Assembly (NCBI RefSeq): GCF_001046635.1
Contig: NZ_KQ130452.1
Span: forward strand, 856,668-920,667
Source: Novosphingobium barchaimii LL02
GTDB taxonomy: Bacteria > Pseudomonadota > Alphaproteobacteria > Sphingomonadales > Sphingomonadaceae
DNA length: 64,000 nucleotides
Direction of reading: 5' to 3'
The notes under the pieces were generated by a model, which did no database searches, was not told the DNA's origin, and saw only the letters and a program-made list of their open reading frames with translations. Position 1 is the first letter of the stretch; each line of letters starts with the position of its first letter. The translations under genes and the position numbers were made by a program. Positions 20,084-28,454 of this stretch are shown here, in pieces.

Positions 20084-20221
20084 ATGGACATGGTCAAGAA
20101 GCTTGTTCTCGCGCTCGTCGCCGGTGGTATCGTTTTCTCCGCAGCTGCCTGCAACACCGTCAAGGGCGCGGGCCGCGACGTTTCGTCGGTCGGCCAGGCT
20201 GGCGAAGACGCAATCAAATAA
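20084..20221 (+). CDS. Entericidin-family lipoprotein, first copy
   Basis: 45 residues. A signal sequence (KKLVLALVAGGIVFSAAAC) ends in a lipobox with Cys, followed by NTVKGAGRDVSSVGQAGEDA, the entericidin A/B core. Entericidins are tiny membrane lipoproteins, a toxin/antidote pair in enterobacteria; in alphaproteobacteria they are common, and their role is unclear. The ATG at 20084 has AAAGG five bases ahead. A hairpin follows, then a second copy at 20360. Confidence 0.85.
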   Translation: MDMVKKLVLALVAGGIVFSAAACNTVKGAGRDVSSVGQAGEDAIK

Positions 20222-20238
20222 GCCGGCAACGGCTTGCA

Positions 20239-20281
20239 GGCGGGTCAGGATATTCGGCGCCACCGAGTTTCCTGGCCCGCC
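20239..20281 (+). terminator. Hairpin between the two entericidin genes
   Basis: A 12-bp stem with one G-U pair (20239-20250 with 20270-20281) and a long loop that contains its own CGG/CCG pairing. It is followed by GGCAAAATCTT rather than a T-run, so termination or RNA stabilisation are both possible. Confidence 0.4.
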
Positions 20282-20359
20282 GGCAAAATCTTGAAGGGCG
20301 CTTCCCAGTGCCTGATCTATCGGATAACCGGGCGAAACTCTTAACGGAACGCTCGATTG

Positions 20360-20491
20360 ATGATCAAAAGACTGGTGCTTGCCCTCGCTGCCGGGGGCAT
20401 TTTAATTTCGGCCTCGGCCTGTAATACAGTCAAGGGCGTAGGCCGCGATATCGAATCCGTCGGCAAGGCGGGTGAGCGCGCCATCAACTGA
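20360..20491 (+). CDS. Entericidin-family lipoprotein, second copy
   Basis: 43 residues: a basic start MIKRLVLALAAGGILISASA, lipobox Cys21, then NTVKGVGRDIESVGKAGERA. It aligns with the first copy along its full length, with about two thirds of residues identical, so it is a tandem duplicate. It is short enough to be missed by length cut-offs. No strong ribosome binding site (CGGAA about 9 bases upstream). Its slightly lower GC and distinct codons show the duplication is not recent. Confidence 0.8.
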   Translation: MIKRLVLALAAGGILISASACNTVKGVGRDIESVGKAGERAIN

Positions 20492-20517
20492 ACCTAAAGC
20501 TCTACGGTAACCGATCG

Positions 20518-21039
20518 TCAGGCGTCGAAGACGTGATTGGCGACCATTTCGCGTGCCCGCATCCATAGCACCAGACGGCTGAACACCACCATGCCGAGCG
20601 CAAAACCCAGCATCGCATCGGTAACCAGCAAGGCGTGGGCAGAAGGATGCCCCTGATCCATCGTCATCCCAGTGGGCAGCAGCACCCTGCGCATCACGAA
20701 AACGCCGACGATCAGCATCAATGCCAGCGGCGACTGGCGCACCATCACCCGCGCTTCGCTACCTTCACCCTCGACATGCAGGCGCATCAGCCTTGAGCGC
20801 TGCGCCCCGATTGCGCCGCCGATCGCCAATCCGGCGCCAAGTGCCAGCCAGCCTGGCCCGGTAGGCGGCAAGGCGGCGAGTGCAAAGCACACCGCCGCCA
20901 TCACGATCAACGGCATGAGCCACAGCAGGGGGAGGCGCAGCGGCCGCGCCTTCTGCAGGTTGCGCAGTCGCCAGGCCATGATCCCGGCAATGATGAACAA
21001 CGGCAGATAGGCCGAAAGCCCGCTCCCCCCGCCCGGCAC
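20518..21039 (-). CDS. Membrane protein resembling CcdC/DUF1453 family
   Basis: 173 residues with about five transmembrane segments (YLPLFIIAGIMAW, then LPLLWLMPLIVMAAVCFALA, GWLALGAGLAIGGAIGA, ALMLIVGVFVMRRVLL, ALLVTDAMLGFALGMVVF). The central GAQRSRLMRLHVEGE followed by VMVRQSPLAL resembles the CcdC-type domain; assignment is tentative. No ATG fits; a GTG at 21039 lies five bases after the gcvPB stop with GGGAG eight bases ahead, so it looks translationally coupled to the gcv operon. Confidence 0.65.
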   Translation of the reverse strand: MPGGGSGLSAYLPLFIIAGIMAWRLRNLQKARPLRLPLLWLMPLIVMAAVCFALAALPPTGPGWLALGAGLAIGGAIGAQRSRLMRLHVEGEGSEARVMVRQSPLALMLIVGVFVMRRVLLPTGMTMDQGHPSAHALLVTDAMLGFALGMVVFSRLVLWMRAREMVANHVFDA

Positions 21040-21043
21040 AGCC

Positions 21044-22642
21044 TCAGCTCCCGCCGATTTCGCTGAGCGAAGGCGTGCCCGGAACGCCCGGCTCACCCTT
21101 CCACACCAGCACCGGCTTTCGCGCGGCCAGCGTTTCATCAAGCCGCCGGCGCGGCGCGAAGTGCGGCGCGGAGTGCAGGCTTTGGTCGCCGGCCTTGGCG
21201 CGCTGGGCCAAGCTGCGCAGCGAGCCGATGAAGCGGTCGAGACCGGCCTTGCTCTCGGTTTCGGTCGGCTCGACCAGCATCGCGCCCTTTACCACCAGCG
21301 GGAAGTAGACCGTCATCGGGTGGAAACCTTCGTCGATCAGACCCTTGGCGATATCCAGCGTGGTGAAGCCCTCGGCCAGCCCCGCATCGCTGAACAGCGC
21401 CTCGTGCATGCACGGGCCGCTGTCGGCGAAGGGGGCGGGCAGCAGGTCCTCGCACGAACGCAGCACGTAGTTGGCGTTGAGCACCGCGTCCTCGGCAACC
21501 TGTCGCAGGCCGTCGGCGCCGTGGCTGAGGATATAGGTCAGAGCGCGGGTGAACATGCCCATCTGGCCGTGGAAGGCGACCATGCGGCCGAACGCCTGTG
21601 CGTGGCCCTCGCTGGCGTTCTCCTCCTCGACGAGGTGGATCGAGCCATCAGCCCCGCGCGTCACGAAAGGCAGCGGCGCGAACGGCGCCAGCGCTTCGGA
21701 CAGGACCACCGGACCCGCGCCGGGACCGCCGCCGCCGTGGGGCGTGGAGAAGGTCTTGTGCAGGTTGATGTGCATGGCATCCACGCCCAGGTCGCCGGGG
21801 CGCACCTTGCCGACGATGGCGTTGAAGTTCGCGCCGTCGCAGTAGACATAGCCGCCGGCTGCGTGAACCGCGTCGCCGATTTCCTTCATGTCCGGCTCGA
21901 ACAGGCCGCAGGTGTTGGGGTTGGTGATCATCACCCCCGCCACGTTCGGACCCAGCTTTGCCTTGAGCGCGGCCACGTCGACCCGGCCTTCCGGCGTCGC
22001 GGGGATCGATTCCACCTTGAAACCCGCGAAAGCCGCCGTCGCCGGATTGGTGCCGTGGGCGCTTTCGGGCACCAGCACCACGTCGCGCTTTTCGCCCCGC
22101 GCATCAAGAGCGGCGCGGATGCACAGCAGACCGCACAGCTCGCCGTGCGCGCCGGCCTTGGGCGACATTGCCACCGAAGCCATGCCGGTCAGGGTGATGA
22201 GCCAGTCAGCCAGCTGCTCGATCACTTCGAGCGCGCCTTCGATGGTTTTTTGCGGCTGCATCGGGTGCACGTCGGCGAAGCCCGGCAGGCGCGCCATCTT
22301 CTCGTTCAGGCGCGGGTTGTGCTTCATCGTGCACGAACCCAGCGGGAACGGCCCGAGGTCGATCGCATAGTTCTGGCGCGACAGGCGCGTGTAGTGGCGC
22401 ACCGTCTCCGGCTCGGTCAGGCCGGGAAGGCCCGGCGCTGCCTTGCGCAGGAACTTGCCCAGCCCGGCCACGGGCGCGCGGTCCGCCGGATCGAGATCGA
22501 CGCCGCACTTGTCAGGCGAGCCGAGTTCGAAACTCAGGGCTTCTTCGAGCATAAGCCCGTAATCGCCGCTAGACGTTGTAAATTTTGCGTCTCCGGCCTC
22601 ACCCATAGAGGGGCGCCATCCGCCTGCGTTGATGTCGCTCAT
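21044..22642 (-). CDS. gcvPB: Glycine dehydrogenase (decarboxylating) subunit 2
   Basis: 532 residues, the C-terminal half of P-protein encoded separately. The PLP-lysine region reads [37 protein letters not shown] near the N-terminus and [16 protein letters not shown] are characteristic. With GcvPA it decarboxylates glycine and passes the aminomethyl group to lipoyl-GcvH. The first about 40 residues ([15 protein letters not shown]..) form an extension. Start overlaps the gcvPA stop by 4 bases (ATGA). Confidence 0.97.
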   Translation of the reverse strand: MSDINAGGWRPSMGEAGDAKFTTSSGDYGLMLEEALSFELGSPDKCGVDLDPADRAPVAGLGKFLRKAAPGLPGLTEPETVRHYTRLSRQNYAIDLGPFPLGSCTMKHNPRLNEKMARLPGFADVHPMQPQKTIEGALEVIEQLADWLITLTGMASVAMSPKAGAHGELCGLLCIRAALDARGEKRDVVLVPESAHGTNPATAAFAGFKVESIPATPEGRVDVAALKAKLGPNVAGVMITNPNTCGLFEPDMKEIGDAVHAAGGYVYCDGANFNAIVGKVRPGDLGVDAMHINLHKTFSTPHGGGGPGAGPVVLSEALAPFAPLPFVTRGADGSIHLVEEENASEGHAQAFGRMVAFHGQMGMFTRALTYILSHGADGLRQVAEDAVLNANYVLRSCEDLLPAPFADSGPCMHEALFSDAGLAEGFTTLDIAKGLIDEGFHPMTVYFPLVVKGAMLVEPTETESKAGLDRFIGSLRSLAQRAKAGDQSLHSAPHFAPRRRLDETLAARKPVLVWKGEPGVPGTPSLSEIGGS

Positions 22643-24009
22643 GCCGAAGCTCCTTCCAGCACTGCTTCCAGTTCGAGGGCGAATGCCTCGATATCTTCGT
22701 CCGTGGTCGTCTCGGTCGCCGCGACCAGCAGGCCGTTGCGCAGTCCTTCCCCTTGCGGGAACAGGCGGCCCAGTGAAACGCCGCCAAGCACCTTGCGATC
22801 CGCCAGTTCGCGCACGACCTCGCGTGCGTCGCGCGGCAGGATCAGCGTGGCCTCGTTGAAGTAGGCATCGTTCATCAGCGAGACGCCCGAAATACGCGTC
22901 AGGCGCTCGAACGTCGCCTGCGCGCGGGCATGGTTGATGCCGGCCAGACGGGCCAGACCTTCACCGCCGAGCAAGGTCAGGTGAATACTGAAGGCCAGAG
23001 CGCAAAGCCCTGAATTCGTGCAGATATTGCTCGTCGCCTTCTCGCGGCGAATATGCTGCTCGCGAGTGGAGAGGGTGAGCACGAAGCCGCGCTTGCCCTC
23101 GACGTCGACGGTCTCGCCGCAGAGGCGGCCCGGCATCTGGCGCACGAACTTCTCGCGGCAGCCGAACAGGCCGAGGTAGGGCCCGCCAAACTGCAAGCCG
23201 ACGCCGATCGACTGGCCCTCTCCCACGACGATGTCGGCGCCCAGAACGCCCGGTGCCTCGATCAGGCCCAAGGCCACCGGCTCGGTGACCACCACCACCA
23301 GCAGCGCGCCCTTGGCGTGCGCGGCTTCCGCGATGGCGGCAAGGTCGGGGATGCGGCCCATGACGTCGGGGTACTGGACCACGACGCAGGAGGTCTTGTC
23401 GTCGATCGCGGCGATCACGGCGGCGTCATCGGCCTCTGCGACCATCTTCGCGGGCAGGCTGATGATGTCGTCCTGGGTGAACTTGGCCATCGTGCGCACC
23501 ACTTCGCCGTAGTGCGGGTGCAGACCGCCGGACAGCACGCTGCGGCCCCTGCGAGTGACGCGCGCGGCCATCAGGATCGCTTCCCAGCACGCGGTCGAGC
23601 CGTCGTACATCGAGGCATTGGCGATATCGGTGCCGAACAGGCGCGCCACCTGGGTCTGGAACTCGAACAGCACCTGCAGCGTGCCCTGCGCGATTTCCGG
23701 CTGGTAAGGCGTGTAGGCGGTGAGGAATTCGCCGCGCTGGATCAGATGGTCGACCGAGGCCGGGACATGGTGGCGATAGGCGCCCGCGCCCAGGAAGAAC
23801 GGCGCGGAACCCGCGCTCACGTTCTTGGCGGCCAGCGCGCTCATGTGGCGCTCTACGGCCATTTCGCTGGCGTGGGCGGGCAAGCCTTCGATCGGGCCGG
23901 CGAGGCGGGCCGCTTCGGGCACGTCGATGAACAGATCATCGACCGTGTCGGCGCCGATTTTCGCCAGCATGGCGATGCGGTCGGCGGGGGTAAGGGGAAG
24001 GTAGCGCAT
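22639..24009 (-). CDS. gcvPA: Glycine dehydrogenase (decarboxylating) subunit 1
   Basis: 456 residues, the N-terminal half of split P-protein. [40 protein letters not shown] and [20 protein letters not shown] are typical; [19 protein letters not shown] near the end as well. The subunit pair is the form usual in alphaproteobacteria. The 167-base gap upstream to gcvH is filled by an inverted pair of dispersed repeats, so the operon is interrupted by an insertion without loss of a gene. Confidence 0.97.
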   Translation of the reverse strand: MRYLPLTPADRIAMLAKIGADTVDDLFIDVPEAARLAGPIEGLPAHASEMAVERHMSALAAKNVSAGSAPFFLGAGAYRHHVPASVDHLIQRGEFLTAYTPYQPEIAQGTLQVLFEFQTQVARLFGTDIANASMYDGSTACWEAILMAARVTRRGRSVLSGGLHPHYGEVVRTMAKFTQDDIISLPAKMVAEADDAAVIAAIDDKTSCVVVQYPDVMGRIPDLAAIAEAAHAKGALLVVVVTEPVALGLIEAPGVLGADIVVGEGQSIGVGLQFGGPYLGLFGCREKFVRQMPGRLCGETVDVEGKRGFVLTLSTREQHIRREKATSNICTNSGLCALAFSIHLTLLGGEGLARLAGINHARAQATFERLTRISGVSLMNDAYFNEATLILPRDAREVVRELADRKVLGGVSLGRLFPQGEGLRNGLLVAATETTTDEDIEAFALELEAVLEGASA

Positions 24010-24025
24010 CGAGGCTCCTAATTGG

Positions 24026-24086
24026 GTATCTTCCCCTATGCGGGGATCTGGCAGTCGCGAAGCGGCCGACGGAGGGGATCTGCGGC
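24026..24086 (+). repeat. Two-hairpin dispersed repeat, unit 1 (of four in window)
   Basis: Order of parts: ATCTTCCCC, short loop, GGGGAT; GGCAG, CGCGAAGCG hairpin; GACGGAGGGGATCTGC. It aligns over its length with unit 3 at 30216-30270 in the same orientation (shared GGCAG, CGAAGCG, GACGGAGGGG). Its second stem is partly decayed. It lies head to head with unit 2, a 28-base spacer apart. Confidence 0.75.
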
Positions 24087-24114
24087 CTTGCGCAAGGGTT
24101 ACGCCGCGGCGAAA

Positions 24115-24171
24115 CTCCCCTCCACCACCGCCTGTGGCGGCGGTCCCCCTCCCCGTTTCGGGGAGGACAGG
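24115..24171 (-). repeat. Two-hairpin dispersed repeat, unit 2
   Basis: Read on the minus strand: CCTCCCCG AAA CGGGGAGG (perfect 8-bp hairpin), GGGA, then ACCGCC GCCACA GGCGGT hairpin, then GGTGGAGGGGAG. It is the reverse complement counterpart of unit 1 and closely matches unit 4 at 30641-30694. Lies directly at the 3' end of gcvH; its stems differ from unit 4 in sequence of loops but keep pairing. Confidence 0.8.
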
Positions 24172-24176
24172 GTTCG

Positions 24177-24548
24177 TCAGAGGCTTTCGACGTAGCTTTT
24201 ATAGGCGGCATCATCCATCAGCGCGCCCAGTTCGGCGGCGTCTGAAAGGGTCACGCGGAACAGCCAGCCACCGGTTTCGGCCTGGGTGTTCACCAGTTCC
24301 GGCGCATCGGCCAGAGCGCCGTTCACTTCGGCGACAGTGCCCGATACCGGCGTGTAGACATCCGAGGCGGCCTTCACGGAATCCACCACCGAAACGGAAT
24401 CGCCCTTGCCGACGGTGCTGCCCTCGGCGGGGAGTTCAACGAAGGTGATGTCGCCAAGCTGGCCTTGCGCATAGTCGGTGATGCCGACAGTGCCGAGGTC
24501 GCCTTCGACTTCGATCCACTCATGATCTTCGGAAAAAAAACGGGTCAT
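24177..24548 (-). CDS. gcvH: Glycine cleavage system H protein
   Basis: 123 residues. The lipoyl-lysine motif [15 protein letters not shown] places the modified Lys at about 59; [20 protein letters not shown] and [16 protein letters not shown] are the family core. The residue two before usual ESVKA Glu is replaced by Asp (DSVKA), a conservative change. It shuttles the aminomethyl group between P- and T-proteins. gcvT lies 11 bases upstream. Confidence 0.96.
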   Translation of the reverse strand: MTRFFSEDHEWIEVEGDLGTVGITDYAQGQLGDITFVELPAEGSTVGKGDSVSVVDSVKAASDVYTPVSGTVAEVNGALADAPELVNTQAETGGWLFRVTLSDAAELGALMDDAAYKSYVESL

Positions 24549-24559
24549 GAAAAAGTTCC

Positions 24560-25717
24560 TCAGCGGTGATAGCGATGGGGGACGAAAGGCATCGCAGCGA
24601 CTGTCGCGTCTAGCCGCTTGCCGCGCATTTCGATGGTAAGGGCAGTGCCTGGTGCGACAAGTGCCGCATCGACGTAAGCCATGGCGATCGGATGCTGCAA
24701 CGAAGGTGAGAAACCACCTGAGGTCACGATGCCAACCTCCTGATCTCCATTGAAAACCTTGGCGCCTTCCCGCGCAGCCATGCGGCCTTCAAGGGTCAGG
24801 CCGATACGGCGGCGCGCGGTGCCATCGGTGAAGTCGGCGATCACGCGCTCGGCTCCGGGGAAGCCGCCTTCGGTGCGGCGGCGCTTGTTGACGGCGAACT
24901 TCAGGTCCGCATCGACAGCGCTGGTTTCAGGCGAAAGATCGTGGCCGTAAAGCGGAAGACCGGCCTCCAGACGCAGCGAATCGCGTGCGCCTAGTCCAAT
25001 CGGCTTCACCTCAGGCTCACCGCACAGCAGGCGCGAGATGTCTTCGGCAGCTTCGCCCGGGATCGAGATTTCGAACCCGTCCTCGCCGGTGTAGCCGGAC
25101 CGGCTGATCCAGGCATCGACGCCGCCAAGGGTGAACTGACCGCCCTTCATGAACGTCAGCGCCGAGAGCGGATATTCGCCCTTGGCATGGCGTTCCAGCG
25201 CGGCAAATGCCTTGGGGCCCTGCAGCGCCAGCAGCGCGCTTTCGTCAAGGTGGTTGAGCGTGACTTCATCGGCCAGAAGTTCGCGCAAGGTGCCGATGTC
25301 GTCCCACTTGGTCGCGCCATTGACGACGAGGTAGAAGCCCGTCTTCCAGCGGGTGACCATGAGATCGTCAAGGATGCCGCCCTCTTCGTCCAAGAGCAGC
25401 GAATAGCGCACCGCGCCAAGTTTCAGCGTGGACAGGTCGATCGGCAGCGCCGTCTCGATGGCGGCTTCCAGATCGGCGGTGATACCGTCTTCGCTGGAAA
25501 CATAGACCTGGCCCATGTGGCTGACGTCAAACAGACCGGCATTCTCGCGGGTCCACAGGTGCTCGGCCATGATGCCTTCGTACTGGACGGGCATCATGTA
25601 GCCGGCGAATTCGACCATGCGGCCGCCCTGCTCGCGGTGCCAGGCATCGAGAGGCAGGGTCAGCGGGGCGAGATCCTCCGCTTCGTCTTCATCAGGGGTA
25701 ACAGGGTATTCGCTCAA
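24560..25717 (-). CDS. gcvT: Glycine cleavage system T protein (aminomethyltransferase)
   Basis: 385 residues. LPLDAWHREQGGRMVEFAGY, then MPVQYEGIMAEHLWTRENAG with LFDVSHMGQ, are the folate-binding start; SGYTGEDGFEISIPGEAAED and ARDSLRLEAGLPLYGHDL are typical. It transfers the methylene group to tetrahydrofolate. The start is a TTG: an in-frame TAG lies only six codons upstream, no ATG or GTG occurs between, and GGAG sits 7 bases ahead of the TTG. First gene of the gcv operon, behind a tandem glycine riboswitch. Confidence 0.95.
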   Translation of the reverse strand: MSEYPVTPDEDEAEDLAPLTLPLDAWHREQGGRMVEFAGYMMPVQYEGIMAEHLWTRENAGLFDVSHMGQVYVSSEDGITADLEAAIETALPIDLSTLKLGAVRYSLLLDEEGGILDDLMVTRWKTGFYLVVNGATKWDDIGTLRELLADEVTLNHLDESALLALQGPKAFAALERHAKGEYPLSALTFMKGGQFTLGGVDAWISRSGYTGEDGFEISIPGEAAEDISRLLCGEPEVKPIGLGARDSLRLEAGLPLYGHDLSPETSAVDADLKFAVNKRRRTEGGFPGAERVIADFTDGTARRRIGLTLEGRMAAREGAKVFNGDQEVGIVTSGGFSPSLQHPIAMAYVDAALVAPGTALTIEMRGKRLDATVAAMPFVPHRYHR

Positions 25718-25756
25718 GACACGACTCCGCGACTAGCATGGCACACCATTTCCGGT

Positions 25757-25980
25757 GCCCCCTCTGTCACGGAAACCTGAGAGCTTCCCCGGCGTCATCC
25801 CTTATGGGACAGGCCGGGTTACACCGTCGGCGGCCACGACCTTAAAGGCACGGGGCACTTTCCAGAGTATCGCTGTCGACGCCGCGCGGTCCTTTTGCCT
25901 GAGAGATTCCGGGGCGGTTGCTCCTTCGGCGCCTTGTCCCATCCGCCCTGAGGCGAATCGGCAAGGTCTCTCCCGCGCGT
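25757..25980 (-). promoter_or_regulatory. Tandem glycine riboswitch
   Basis: Read on the minus strand, aptamer 1 runs from GCGGGAGAGACC (near 25975) through GCCGAAGGAGCAACCGCCCC and GGAATCTCTCAGGCAAAAGG to CTCTGG (near 25862); aptamer 2 continues through GACGGTGTAACCCGG and GGGGAAGCTCTCAGG to GTGACAGAGGGGG (near 25757). These are the gcvT-type consensus blocks of both aptamers. The 3' end lies 40 bases before the gcvT TTG start. Glycine binding would switch on the gcv genes. Confidence 0.93.
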
Positions 25981-26078
25981 GTCAGCGAGTTGCCCAAGCC
26001 TTGGTGGAGCGCCCTGCGCAAGTCAACGCCCGGCTTGTGCAACTGCGAGCTAATCCACGGGGTTGGGTGCTGGCGATG

Positions 26079-26177
26079 GGGCTTCGACAAGCTCAGCCTG
26101 AGCGGGATTTGGGCGAACCATCACCCCTACCCGCTCACATTGCTATCCCTCCCCGCTCATCCTGAGCTTGTCGAAGG
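26079..26177. repeat. Inverted pair of CTTCGACAAGCTCAG REP repeats
   Basis: One copy at about 26079-26106 (GGGCTTCGACAAGCTCAGCC, then TGAGCGGG) and one inverted at 26151-26177 (CCCCGCTCATCCTGAGCTTG, then TCGAAGG), about 45 bases apart. Same family as 15295-15394. The pair can fold as a large stem-loop and sits between the riboswitch and the next gene, just past its stop at 26188. Confidence 0.85.
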
Positions 26178-26187
26178 ATGCGCGCCC

Positions 26188-26868
26188 TTACCCCTGCGTG
26201 CGCGCGAACCGGCGCAAGGCATCATGTTCCTGCACGAAACGCCCCTGCCCCTTCTCGCGCGTGAGAGCGAGGATCGCGCGGGCCACGTCCCGCGCGCGGA
26301 TCGAGCGGAATCGGCGCCATTGTCCGTAGAGCACGAGGCGATCGGCCAGTGGTCCCAGCACCTGCCCTGCCCGTTCCAGCCCGCGCCGCTCCTCGCGCTG
26401 CCCGCGCAGCAGGCCGGGGCGGAGCATATCAAGCCGGCGGAAACCCAGCTTGCCCAAGGCCTCCTCCGTCTCGCCCTTGACGCTGAGGTAGAAGTTCTTC
26501 GCACCCGTTTCTGCGCCGACCGAGGAGACGACGATCATGTGCTCGATGCCAGCCTCGCGCGCGGCTTCGGCGCTGAAGCGGACAAGGTCGTAATCGATGG
26601 CACGGAACTGCTCCTGGCTACCGGCGGCCTTGATCGTGGTGCCCAGCGCGCAGACCAGCACGTCGGCGCACGCGGCCTTGATGAGCTGTGGCCAGTCGAT
26701 CGGCTCGCCGACCAGCATCTCCATGCGCGCACCCGGCGGCAGCACCGCCTCGCGCCGGCCGACGCCGATCACGCGCACGTCATCGCGCCCGACGGCCTCG
26801 GCCATCAGCGCAGACCCGATCAGCCCGGTCGCGCCGACCAGGCATATGCGAACAGCCCCCTGTTCCAT
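26188..26868 (-). CDS. NAD(P)H-binding atypical short-chain dehydrogenase
   Basis: 226 residues. Rossmann start ICLVGATGLIGSALMAEAVG with the GxxGxxG pattern, then ALGTTIKAAGSQEQFRAIDY, a SSVGA segment and YLSVKGETEEAL (Tyr...Lys spacing of extended/atypical SDRs). The LDMLRPGLLRG segment resembles the HTATIP2/TIP30 group. Substrate and reaction are unknown. It lies 11 bases downstream of dgt on the same strand and could be co-transcribed with it. Confidence 0.82.
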   Translation of the reverse strand: MEQGAVRICLVGATGLIGSALMAEAVGRDDVRVIGVGRREAVLPPGARMEMLVGEPIDWPQLIKAACADVLVCALGTTIKAAGSQEQFRAIDYDLVRFSAEAAREAGIEHMIVVSSVGAETGAKNFYLSVKGETEEALGKLGFRRLDMLRPGLLRGQREERRGLERAGQVLGPLADRLVLYGQWRRFRSIRARDVARAILALTREKGQGRFVQEHDALRRFARTQG

Positions 26869-26878
26869 CCTTCAGCGC

Positions 26879-28039
26879 CTAGACATTGCTCAGGCCCTCG
26901 GGCGTGCGGCCGTATATGTCGGCGTGCCGGGCGATGGCGAAACGGTCGGTCATGCCGGCGATATAGTCGGCGATGTGGCGGCTGCGGTCCGGCTCGAAGC
27001 GCGGCATGTTGTCGATCCAGCTTTCCTCCATCAGCACCGGCTCCTGCGAGTAGGCGGCGTAGAGTTCGGCCAGCAGCGCGCGGGCGCGCCGCGCGGTTTC
27101 AAGCTGCTCGGGATGGTAGTAGAGCTTGTCGTACATGAAGCGCTTGAAGGTGCGCTCGGCCTCCGCCATTTCCGGCGAGAAAGCGACCAGCGTGCAGCCC
27201 GCATGGCGAACGTCATCGATGCTGCCCACGCCGACGAGGTTTGCCTGGGTCTGCTCGACAAGATCGTTGACCATGACGCCGATCTGGCTGCGGATCAGCT
27301 CCGCCAGTTGCCGGTCGAGCGGGGCATCGGGATAGCGGCGCTCCACCTCGCCCCAGCGCGCGGCTATGAAGGGCTGGGCCAGCAGTTCGTCGAGATCGAG
27401 GAAACCGGCGCGCAGTCCGTCGTCGATATCGTGGTTGTCATAAGCGATGTCGTCGGACAGCGCCGCCACCTGCGCTTCCAGCGAGGCGTGGGTGGTGAGG
27501 TCGAAATTGTACGCGGCGTCTAGTTCGGCCAGCGCCCAGGTCGGCTCGGCCACGGGGCCGTTGTGCTTGGCGAGGCCCTCCAGCGTCTCCCACGTCAGGT
27601 TCAGGCCGTCATGCTCGCAGTAAGGGCTGTCGATGCGCATCAGCGTGCGCAACGTGTGGGCGTTGTGGTCGAAGCCGCCTGCCTTGTGGAGCGCAGCGTC
27701 GAGGGCGTCCTCTCCGGCGTGGCCGAAGGGCGGGTGGCCGATGTCGTGGGCCAGCGCGAGGGCTTCGGTCAGGTCTTCATCGAGGCGCAGGATACGGGCG
27801 ATGACGCGGGCGATCTGCGCCACTTCCAGGCTGTGCGTCAGGCGCACGCGGTAGTGATCGCCGTCCGGCGCCACGAAGACCTGGGTCTTGTAGCGCAGGC
27901 GGCGGAACGCGATCGAGTGGATGATACGGTCGCGATCACGCTGGTAGGGGCTGCGGGCGCCCCGGGCGAGGCCGTTCTCGGTGGAGAATTCACGCCCGCG
28001 CGAACGGGCCGGATCGGAAGCATAGGGAGCTAGAGTCAA
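26879..28039 (-). CDS. dgt: Deoxyguanosinetriphosphate triphosphohydrolase-like protein
   Basis: 386 residues. HD-domain metal ligands in [17 protein letters not shown] and [37 protein letters not shown] and [13 protein letters not shown] also fit. The protein matches the shorter dGTPase-like group of alphaproteobacteria, which hydrolyses dNTPs to deoxynucleosides and triphosphate. The start is a TTG at 28039, with GGAG 7 bases ahead. No ATG suits the homology start [10 protein letters not shown]. Confidence 0.92.
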   Translation of the reverse strand: MTLAPYASDPARSRGREFSTENGLARGARSPYQRDRDRIIHSIAFRRLRYKTQVFVAPDGDHYRVRLTHSLEVAQIARVIARILRLDEDLTEALALAHDIGHPPFGHAGEDALDAALHKAGGFDHNAHTLRTLMRIDSPYCEHDGLNLTWETLEGLAKHNGPVAEPTWALAELDAAYNFDLTTHASLEAQVAALSDDIAYDNHDIDDGLRAGFLDLDELLAQPFIAARWGEVERRYPDAPLDRQLAELIRSQIGVMVNDLVEQTQANLVGVGSIDDVRHAGCTLVAFSPEMAEAERTFKRFMYDKLYYHPEQLETARRARALLAELYAAYSQEPVLMEESWIDNMPRFEPDRSRHIADYIAGMTDRFAIARHADIYGRTPEGLSNV

Positions 28040-28078
28040 GCGCGCGGTCTCCGCGTGGGTGCGACGAGTTGCCCTGCC

Positions 28079-28396
28079 CTAGCGGGCAAATCCCGTTGTA
28101 CACAAGAGCGCCGAGGTGGCTGTCACCTTGGCGATGCGCGGATCGTCCATTCGCTCCACGGCTTTCACCACCCCGTGAAGCGAACGATGCTCCTCCTGAA
28201 GCCCGGCCAGCTTGCCCAGCTGCCCCAGCGAGAGGCGCTGCACGAGACGGCGGCCCATGCAGGCGGCGGCCTCGTCGGTCATCCCGGCGTTAGTGAACGC
28301 GGTGCGCACGCGCTGCTCGGCATACCAGTGCGCGCCGTACCACAGCGCGGCGGCAAGGACGGCGATCAGCACGGCGGCTGTGATGAGACGGGTCAT
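28079..28396 (-). CDS. Small membrane-anchored or exported hypothetical protein
   Basis: About 105 residues. An N-terminal hydrophobic segment (LITAAVLIAVLAAALWYGAH) suggests a signal anchor, followed by a helical domain AYAEQRV-like with Cys in EAAACMGRRLVQRLSLGQL and a second Cys near the C-terminus (ALLCTTGFAR); the two could form a disulfide. Function unknown. ATG at 28396 or 28408 are both possible. It lies between pntB and dgt on the same strand. Confidence 0.6.
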   Translation of the reverse strand: MTRLITAAVLIAVLAAALWYGAHWYAEQRVRTAFTNAGMTDEAAACMGRRLVQRLSLGQLGKLAGLQEEHRSLHGVVKAVERMDDPRIAKVTATSALLCTTGFAR

Positions 28397-28454
28397 GAAA
28401 GGCGCCATAAGTCCGAAGGCCAGTGCGTGTCGAGCGGACTGGCCTCGCAAAAAC

